Source: Amoebidium appalachense (Eukaryota > Ichthyosporea). From it: a DNA stretch of 64,000 nt. The position numbers were made by a program, and so were the translations under genes. Positions 38,020 to 64,000 of the stretch are shown here, one piece after another. Numbering within the stretch: the stretch's first letter is position 1; each line of letters opens with the position of its first letter. Where the stretch lies: the NCBI GenBank assembly GCA_963693365.1, contig CAVNZM010000007.1:8246001-8310000 (forward strand), given 5' to 3'. The notes beneath the pieces are model-generated. The model was not told the DNA's origin. It did not search any database and saw nothing but the letters and a program-made list of their open reading frames with translations.

Positions 38020-38592
38020 TTGATGTAGGGTAACCTTGCTATGTACAAAAATGCAAGACGCTAGGGGAGGGTGGCAGGTGGCAGGTGGAAGGAAGGCAGG
38101 CCGGGTTGGGGGGGGGGGGGGGGGGAGTAAAGTGGTAAATGGAGATGTCAATACTATGTAATGATATACACCACGATGGGAGATTGGGAAGGGTGGACGA
38201 GGGAAGGTATGGAGGGAGGATAGAGAGAGAGAGAGGGGGGGGGGGGGGGGGGGGGGGGAAGGGAGGGGGTAGAGAGAGAGAGAGAGAGAGAGGGAGAGAA
38301 GGAGAGGAGGGGGGAGACAGAGAGAGGGAGGGAAAGGGGGGGGGGGGAGACAGAGACAAAGACAGAGACACACACACACACACAGAGAGAGAGAGAGGAG
38401 GGAGAGGAGAACGATGGGTGGGAGGGAGGAGAGAAAGGGATTGAGGGAGAAGGAACACAGATTTAGATAAACAGAGAAGAAGAAAAGGGGAAGAAAGTAG
38501 AAGAGTGGATCATAAATGTGCAGGGTGGAACAAGCAACGTGACAAGCGGAGGAAGATGTACAGCAGTGTGTGTCTGTGTGTGTGTGCTTGAA

Positions 38593-38629
<37 letters not shown>

Positions 38630-39006
38630 GGAAGGGAGGGGAAGGGGGAATCACGACCGATTCACACACACACAAACACATCCTTTGCTGTACCTCATCC
38701 TCCCAAACATCGAAAAAGGGACTGAAGGGGTGAAGTGCAAGCATCTCAATCGATGGAGGGAGTGAACGGAGGGAGACACCGAGGGGAAGAGTGCGTGTGT
38801 GTCTGTGGGGAGGGGTGGGTTGGGGGGAGCAGGACGAGGTTAAGCTAAGGAGGAAGTGAGGGATGAAACCTTGAGTGTGCTGGTGATGTTCTCTGTCAGG
38901 TGGGTCAGGGCACCACTGTTGTGGCCCCAGATGTTATCCAGGAAGGCCTGTGCAGTGCAATGTGGTCAGTAAACTACATAGCCAGGCCTGGTGGGATCAC
39001 CCCCCC

Positions 39007-39061
<55 letters not shown>

Positions 39062-40176
39062 CCCCCACCCAAAACACACACAAACCCGTACCTACATTCC
39101 TCATTTTAGCATTATTCTCCCCATAGCAGCACTCCCTGTATTATTAGTAAAACATCATTATAGAATCATGATGTCCAGAGGACCTGAAGAGAACGTGTAA
39201 AGGTGTAAAGGTGCTGGTGTGAGTGAATGTGAATAAATGTTGGGAGTTGGTATGTGTGTGTGTGTGTGTGTGTGTGTGTTGGGGGGGGGGGGGGGGGGGG
39301 GAGGGGGAAGAGCGGGGAGGGAGAGGTTATGGGAGGCTGGGATTGTGGGCAGGTTGGGGGGGGGGGGGGGGGGGAGGGGGGGGGGGAAGAGCGGGGAGGG
39401 AGAGGTTATAAGAGGCTGGGATTGTGGGCAGGTGGGGGAGGGGGGGGGGAGAGGGGGAAGAGCGGGGAGGGAGAGGCTATGGGAGGCTGGGATTGTGGGC
39501 AGGTGGGGGAGGGGAGGGGGGGGGGGGGGGGGGGGAAGGATAGGGAGAGAGGCAGAAAATCTGGGGAGGAAAGGGATCTACAAGAAAAACGGAGGGAGGT
39601 TGAGGCATCCGGGCGCGTGGGTGATACACTCGAAAGAATCGTGCCCATCAGGGGAAAGCGAGGAAGGCGGGAGGGAGGAAGGGAGGCGACGGGGCGGGAA
39701 GGGGAGGGGGAGAAGGGGGAAACGGGGGAGGGGGGCTTCACCATGCCGTGGCGCATGTTCACGAGGGTGTTTGCAGTCCTCACGATTTCGTCTGCCTTGG
39801 GATTGGACAGATCTTTGTGCTCGGCCAAGAACCGTGGGGGCAGAACCTCATCCGAGAGGGCACGGCCAATGAAGTGTGCCAGGTGGGTGGGAGCCTCGGG
39901 CACATCCAGGGCAAGATCGTCCACAGACGCAAGAAGCAGGTCAAATGCTGTGAGATGGGGAATGGTGTGAGCATTAGAGCAAGTGAGAGGAACGATGGCT
40001 ACATTATTACGATGTTAGCTTTGGAAGAGGGGGAGGGGGAGGGGGGGAGGGGGAGAGGGGGGCGAGGGGAATGGAATCCCTTGGTGCTCATGGGGTTGGA
40101 TGGATGGTTAAGTAAGTGGTTGGAAAAGGTGGTGATGAGGGGAAGGGAGGGCAAAGGAGAGACAGAGAGAGGGGGG

Positions 40177-40221
<45 letters not shown>

Positions 40222-41640
40222 GGTTGTGGTGGGGTGAGGGGGCGATAGATGAGTTGTGTTGCCTGAGATAGCGGGAAGACGTCACAGCAAAAGCGAGGGA
40301 TGCATCTATAGTAATATACATAGACATCTCTACATGGTGCTTTTAAAGCCCTCTCTCTATCCCCATCTCCCTCCCCCCGTCCTCCCCCCCCCGCCCAAAC
40401 CCCCTCAAAAAAAGCATCTTTCACGGCTCTGCCCCTGCTCTACCCATCCCTGTGCCCCTGTCAAACACGCACACCTCTTCCTTCCCCATTGTTTTTTTCC
40501 ACCAACCCACTACCACTGCGAAAAAAGACCAAAGGTACACATACCTTTAACAAGCAGAGCCTCCTTCACCGCATCCTCACCATTTTCACCAGCAGTTTGG
40601 ACACCAGTTCGCGCTCTTTGTTACGCGCCTCCAGTGCCTTTTCAACGGCAATGGCAGCGGCAGCCACACGGCCCTGGGCGCTCTTATCCACCTCCAGGAA
40701 GTTCTCGATGAAATCGTCCATGTCTTGGCTGTTGAAGTACTCAAGCACAAGGGGCTCCAACGCCTTGCGGAGCTCCTGTCCAACAAATAACACGTTAGGA
40801 CGTGACTGATCGTCGTTAAAAGATTACGGTGTAAAGTGGAATGACTAAGGTCAAACAGCATCCCTGCTGTTGGCAAATACAGCAAGAGAAACCCAGAAGC
40901 AGAATAAGAATGCAGCAAACTGCCTTGCTCACATCCACCGTCTCCCAATGCCCAGTGGGAAACAACCCCACAGAACATCAAAACTCAACCTTTTCTCTGG
41001 GGCAGACCCAAAAGTTAGCTAAAAAAAAATCGGGAAAATACCAATAAAGAAAATTTACTGATACACCTTGGGGATCTCCTCTGGCACGAAGGTCTCGAAC
41101 TCAACATCGGCATCCACATCAGCGCCAGCATCCTCGTCCCTCAGCAGAGCCTCTTCGGCAGCAACCGAGGCAGACTTGCCCTTGGCATCCCTGTCGGGAC
41201 CTAGAGAACAATAAGTTTGAGCGGTTAGGTCAGCAAAAATTGCGAGGCTCTAAGAAACGAATTTCTCTAGCGAAAAGGACGAAACTTTAAACGCTGCTTA
41301 TATGCTGTGCAAGCCTTTTCAGTGGGCCAAAAACAGCATACCGACATAAACAAACGGGATCATGAGCCAAAAGACATCGATTGAACCACAGGGCTCGAAT
41401 CTCACGCACTGTCGAGCAAAGCTGTAAAAAGTGGAGTTGGGCGGGATAGCGGGAGAGAAAGGGGGGAGGGGGTGGGGAGGGGAGGGGGGGGGGGGGGGGG
41501 AAGGAGTACCGGAAGGGGAGGAAAGGGAAGAGGATGGTGGTGTTGGGTGGTGGTGGAGGTGGGCGGGGGGGAGTGGGGGGGAGGGCGAGGGGAGGAGGTT
41601 TTGGGTTAAGCATACCCTGAACGTCGTTGTTTGCTTTCAT
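32740..41640 (-). CDS. PDCD4: PDCD4 homologue (two-MA3-domain translation regulator), 8 exons
   Basis: PDCD4 binds the helicase eIF4A through tandem MA3 domains and restrains cap-dependent translation. Exons: 41616-41640, 41067-41200, 40545-40775, 39742-39947, 38870-38947, 37498-37573, 36316-36429, 32740-32912, all with GT-AG borders. Apart from exon 3, every junction joins in phase. The ATG at 41638-41640 has context ACCATGA. MA3-1 covers exons 3 and 4 (PLVLEYFNSQDMDDF, VSKLL, DDLALDVPEAPTHLAHFIGRA). MA3-2 covers exons 5 to 8 (IWGHNSG, EYLQSGDVKEAEKQLKDL, VPHFHH, then NDIAVDIPGAVAAFDAFADRA). Predicted length is about 345 residues against roughly 470 in vertebrates; the N-terminal RNA-binding region is missing or much reduced, replaced by a short acidic stretch. 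Exon 3 is one base short of the required phase (see findings). Introns hold repeats and C runs (sense strand). Confidence 0.95.
33085..33720 (+). repeat. Cluster of truncated copies of the G-run-bounded repeat
   Basis: At least three partial copies (about 33263-33340, 33361-33446 and 33494-33590) share a TTGAATGC or AAAATGTG start after a G run, then GTACGCAGTACACATTCA, ACGGACAACA and AATGCG-type landmarks. They lie in PDCD4 intron 7. Relative to PDCD4 transcription they read toward a terminal C run. Confidence 0.75.
33788..34204 (+). repeat. Full-length copy (A type) of the G-run-bounded repeat
   Basis: It begins with a G run and TTTTGAATGCGGAACACAG, then passes GCAGAGCCCATCCTCAGG, GAGTTTCGACC, a conserved hairpin core CGTCTTGATCAAAGACG (34050-34066), GCAGGGTTGCTTATGC and ends near CATGGAAGTAAAG. 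The inverted copy at 44245-44661 matches it closely end to end. It lies in PDCD4 intron 7. No open frame spans it. Confidence 0.9.
34407..34460. repeat. (GGT)n microsatellite
   Basis: Pure GGT triplets of about 50 bases in PDCD4 intron 7. The triplets give Gly, Val or Trp frames that are artefacts. Confidence 0.97.
34590..35440 (+). repeat. Array of four copies of the G-run-bounded repeat in tandem orientation
   Basis: Copies start at the G runs near 34590, 34757, 34969 and 35106, each followed by TTGAATGCG or TTTGGAATGCG. The copies at 34757 and 35106 are nearly identical over their first 200 bases (TCAAAAAGTACGAAGTA, GGATAACACGATGCAG, ACCCGAGTTTCGACCTATTC). The last extends through the hairpin core to GGGGGTTAAAGTTG. 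Each new copy begins inside the GGG stretch after CCATCCTCAGG of the previous one or beside it. Confidence 0.9.
35826..36150 (+). repeat. Diverged longer copy of the G-run-bounded repeat
   Basis: After the G run it keeps ATATGCGGTGCAG, TACACATTCATGACGGACAA, CCATCCTCAG, GTCATCCACAGTACCCGAG and CACTTGAACATGGGTG. Its distal part (AGCAGTAAAAGCAAAAAGC) is shared with 35400-35435. It lies in PDCD4 intron 7. Confidence 0.8.
37680..37830 (+). repeat. Diverged copy of the G-run-bounded repeat in PDCD4 intron 5
   Basis: GGGGGATGCGGTCCAAAGTACAAAG, then GTAACACCATGC, AAAGTATGCAACAAAGCAG and CCTCTCAGG follow the family order. It is more diverged than the intron 7 copies but has the same orientation. Confidence 0.6.
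39300..39515. repeat. Three-unit tandem repeat in PDCD4 intron 4
   Basis: The phrase AAGAGCGGGGAGGGAGAGG, followed by GGAGGCTGGGATTGTGGGC, occurs at about 39308, 39387 and 39458, so the spacing is 71 to 79 bases. Differences are mainly in G-run length, with TTATGG, TTATAA and CTATGG variants. Confidence 0.92.
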
Positions 41641-42544
41641 GGTAGATCCTGTGTCAGAGCTGTCAAGACTTTTTGCTTTGTTTCTGTGGTTGAACCTTTT
41701 CACAGTCCAACCACACAAGTCAGAGTGATGCTTGCTCACAAACACCGGAAAAAGCGCCTGTGTTAAAAAAAAAAAAAACCGCTCAATGGAAACGCTTCAG
41801 TATCTAAGCAGTCAGAAGCTTCAGTTCTCGTTTGTTGGAAAAAACCTTGGCTTGGAGAAAACAGAAAAATCGAAGACAGCGGAACAACACTGAAGCGGCA
41901 TGCGCGCCAAAGCTGCGGATAGTAATACAAGAGCATGACAATATGGAACCCTCAATGTTGCTAAAAATAAACAATCGAAAAATAAAATCTAAAGCTCAAA
42001 TTTAGCCACTTACATCTCTGCATTATATACTCCACCTAGAAAGTGATTTACGGTACAAGGTTAAGGTTAAACCAATCAAAATGGGTTTTGAGCAAAAGAA
42101 TGAGCTCTGGTAGTAACGGAATAGCTCAAATTAAAGAAACCCTCACGTTCTCTCGGATACTCCAAGTTAATTAATGGACTGCGGGCCCCGAGGGTAGCCC
42201 TTTGGCTATTGCATAGCGCTACAATATTCTTTTCACTTACATTTTTTACCTTTGTTTATTTTATAATTCTGATTCTGTTTGGAATGAAGTGCTTTTATTT
42301 GACATCTTACATTGTTTCAATGGGAATTCGAAGGACACATGTGACTTGGTTTCTTTAACTCATGTTTGCGCAATCCCAAACCATTCCTCGCTGTGTAGCC
42401 TTTCTGAGTTGTTCGCCACACAAGTTGGGGAAGTTCGGTCCAAGTACTCTAATAGTACTCTAAGTAGTGGTCAAGAAAGTGGTCATGTTTGCAGGGAGTA
42501 ATGGGTCATTGAAGTTATGAACTGGGCTACCCCGAGACCAGAAA
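41641..42544. promoter_or_regulatory. Divergent intergenic region between PDCD4 and NFKBIL1
   Basis: The two start codons point away from each other with 904 bases between. The stretch is free of long homopolymers and dinucleotide arrays, unlike the introns on both sides. A CCAAT motif on the + strand lies at 42072-42076. No TATA box stands out for either gene. A shared bidirectional promoter is inferred from layout only. Confidence 0.5.
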
Positions 42545-47076
<4,532 letters not shown>

Positions 47077-48256
47077 CGGAGGGAAGAGAGAGATGCGATT
47101 GGTGTCGGGGCGGAAATTCGTAGATATGGAATGGGTGTGATGTTGTTTCTTGCTTGAATGGAGAGGGGCTCTTGTGGATGTGTGGTTTTTTATGCAAAAT
47201 CACTCGTGTACGTCATTTAGTTCGTACGTTATTATGTGAAGACAGCAGTAGGCTGTTTTTACTGGTGAGATACGTGTTTCAGAATGTGTCGTCGTATAAT
47301 TGATATTGCATGTATGGATTACGTTGTTGGCTCGTGTTAAACTGGCACCTATTATTCAACGCTTACCGTAGGGTTTAAAATGTTTTGCATGTGATAACGG
47401 GAGAAATGAATGCTTATATGGAGAAAGTCAAAAGCCTGAATGAATGCACATATGGGGACACTTGAAAGCCTGGAGCAAACCCTCTTCTGTGAAACATGTA
47501 TCTACGTATCTACGCCTACCCCCCCTACATATCTAACACCAGGGCTTCTGGTATCCCCTAGCTTGACGTGGCTCATTAAATTTTGATAGTCGGAGGAGAG
47601 GAGGGGAGAGAGGGTTGATCTCGAGCTCGAGGTTGGGGGGGAGATGGCAGGGGGCCGGGAAGGGGGGATAGAATTCGGCTCTAACTTGGGGGGTGAGGGA
47701 AGGAGAGTCGAAGGCCAGATTTGGGAGTGCAGATCCGGAAGGGAAATCGAGGTGAGAGGCCCTGGGAGGCTTCGAAGGGGAAATTGGATTCATGCTGAGT
47801 CCTACTAACAATGTAATGGGGGTTGCCGGGTGGGTGGGTGGCCATCATCGGGTGGGTGTGTGTGTGTGTGTGTGTTTGGGGGGGGGGGGGGGGGAGGGGG
47901 GGGGGGCGGCCGGGAGGAAGGGCCCGAAGGGGGCGGGGTGGAAAGGGGGAATTGAAGGGAGCCCCAAAAGCACACACACGTACAAACGCACAGAGGACAA
48001 CCACATGCACGTGTATATATTACGGTAGCACACACATACACACACGTGCGCACATTAACACACATTCCCTGGCCCACACCCAAACACCCTGACACACACA
48101 CACCTACACACACACAACGTACCTGCACACGTGTACACAGAACCGTATTATTCGGTCATGTAGGCTGTTGCAGATTGATGTGGGCCTAGTGTAGGATAAC
48201 AGGTCACAGGACACTGAAGTTCAGGGGGAGAGAGAGCCTGGAAGGGAGGGTGCCCG

Positions 48257-48300
<44 letters not shown>

Positions 48301-48670
48301 AATCAAGTGTGCGCGAATGATTGGATAAATAAGTTGGCGTTTGTTTGCATTCATTGGTAGCTGCGTTACCAGGGCATTGATTTGGGATCTTGCAAAAATC
48401 ACCGTTGAATGATAAAAGAAGACCAAATAAGTTCATCAAAAGCCCCACATTAAGCTTCGCATTTCGCAAACCCCATTTATATCTTGATGACAATACGCAA
48501 TTTTCCGTTTTTCTAAAACATCAAACTTGATACGAAATCCGACATAATATGGGCTGGCGCCGCCCAAAACCGAAACGAAAAGTATAGCCGTGTATGCATA
48601 CGTACCGTAACTATTAGGGGCTGGGCAATTTCGAGGGAAAGCTCTTACACGGGTTTGCGAAGAGGTGAAA
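47077..48670. other. Intergenic region between NFKBIL1 and TM9SF1
   Basis: No gene is supported. 47077-47800 is unique and should hold the NFKBIL1 3' UTR. G runs are at 47878-47906 and 48260-48299, and CA-rich DNA at 47970-48140. 48300-48670 is unique, probably the TM9SF1 promoter and leader. No TATA box stands out. Confidence 0.7.
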
Positions 48671-62633
<13,963 letters not shown>

Positions 62634-63078
62634 AGGTACCCTTTTTAGCTTTCATGCTTTCTTGTTCTTTTGGTTTAAGCTTTGGCTCGTATCAGATATC
62701 CGCTATGTCAAATATTCAGGATTTTTAAGTGTGAAAGATGGATATTGGACTAGATATGCTTAAATTATATTGCAGGTACGTATTTGGTAGGTGTCGGGAT
62801 ACACACATGTATGTAGTATATGCAGCACGGATATATTTGCCGATACTTTACCCTCTCTATTGTGAGGATTGTTCATCCTATTCTTTCAGCGATTTTTTTT
62901 TTTTGATACACCATCTTTTGTTACACTCCTAATAGGCTAGACACCACTATCTTTTCTCGCTAGTTTACCGCGTTTTGATGTGCAGAAATAGGGAAGAAGT
63001 TGTAATCGTTATTCTGCACGTGGTATTGTGGCCTAGAAAGTGTTGTACGAAGCAACAATATACGATCTACATGTCCAC

Positions 63079-63175
<97 letters not shown>

Positions 63176-63454
63176 AGCTACCTATAGTACACCCACATCG
63201 ACACAAACTTTACCCATATGCGCACATCTACACACCTACTGTAACACCACACACACACACACACACACGTACACGTGAACATGCACACCCACCACGTCAA
63301 CCGAGGTTACCGTAGTGTGCTAAATACCTCCGTTCGACCGACAGTAGGAGATAGCAGATGCATGTATGACTGTGCGAATGTTATCACAGCCAGAAATAAA
63401 ACAAACAAAACCACCCTGTGCCCACGTGTACACCGCTCTACCTACCGTGGACAA

Positions 63455-63507
<53 letters not shown>

Positions 63508-64000
63508 CCCGCTGCGTCGCCGCCGTTCGCATCGCACCAAAAAAGACAAAACGCACCCACACACCCACGCACACCACCACGACACTCACACACAGTGTAC
63601 ACGATCGACACGTGCACACACCCACACACCCACCCACCCACCCACACACACTCAGTGCGGTACGTGTCTTGCACAATTGAATTACTGTATGTTTATTCCT
63701 AGCTGCGACGACGACACCTAAAAAGTCTTTCAACAACACCGGGGATATGTCAACTTGAAATCCAGGTTCGAAGAAACACCGTCAACTTAGGACAAGGGGC
63801 ATTATCACACCACCTCTCGTGCACACAGTCGAATAGAAAAAACAAAAAACACTCGAAGCATATGGATATAATCGTGTTAACTAAAGTGGCTAAAGGGTGG
63901 TTCTATGATACGTCGAACCTTAGGTCTGCTTCTAAGCCACAAACACGCGGTATCAAGTGCCAAAGAAAAAGAGAAAGTTACACAAAAACACCGTAATGCG
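62634..64000. other. Region 3' of TM9SF1
   Basis: No gene is supported. 62634-63080 is AT-richer unique sequence that should contain the TM9SF1 3' UTR. (CA)n is at 63084-63172, a C run at 63458-63504, and CA/CCCA-rich DNA to 63655. 63700-64000 is unique without a convincing frame. Confidence 0.7.

Noticed and set aside
42289-42501. 70-residue frame upstream of NFKBIL1
   Set aside because: It lies in the divergent promoter region, shows no similarity to the family N-terminus and cannot be joined to exon 1.

Overview
The window is nuclear DNA of a eukaryote. Four of its eight supported genes are split by GT-AG introns that restore reading phase exactly across many junctions. Coding sequence makes up a small part. 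The rest is mostly extreme low-complexity DNA: runs of 15 to 50 G or C, (CA)n/(GT)n, (CT)n/(GA)n and C-run/A-run composites, plus short transposon-like repeats. The gene set (adenylosuccinate synthetase, PDCD4, NFKBIL1, TM9SF1 homologues) is widely shared among eukaryotes. I cannot name the lineage from sequence alone; a free-living protist or alga with a repeat-swollen genome fits best.

Layout. 1-796 (-): 5' part of adenylosuccinate synthetase, running off the left edge. 3839-5281 (-): intronless ATP-grasp ligase. 7954-9660 (-): intronless secreted EGF-plus-tyrosinase copper protein. 9.7-15.3 kb: intergenic, with GT/GA/G-run blocks, a dispersed 80-bp repeat pair and a 499-bp inverted-repeat element with a 6-bp target duplication. 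15327-15845 (-): small predicted type I membrane protein. 15.9-27.5 kb: gene-poor, low complexity. 27696-28646 (+): unrecognised Ser-rich protein. 32740-41640 (-): PDCD4 homologue in 8 exons. 42545-47076 (+): NFKBIL1 homologue in 3 exons, divergent from PDCD4 across about 0.9 kb. 48671-62633 (+): TM9SF1 homologue in 15 exons spread over 14 kb. The last 1.4 kb shows no gene.

The genes form no common pathway. PDCD4 (translation control through eIF4A) and NFKBIL1 are head to head and may share a promoter. The more unusual content lies between exons. One dispersed repeat family, ending in a G/C homopolymer, recurs about twenty times in the introns of PDCD4, NFKBIL1 and TM9SF1, and every intronic copy I found has the same orientation relative to transcription. 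Sense-strand C runs often begin within a few bases of 5' splice sites. A TTAA-flanked pair of miniature transposons sits in TM9SF1 intron 13. PDCD4 exon 3 carries a one-base frame discontinuity. Exon assignments rest on splice phase and remembered family motifs; no database search was run.
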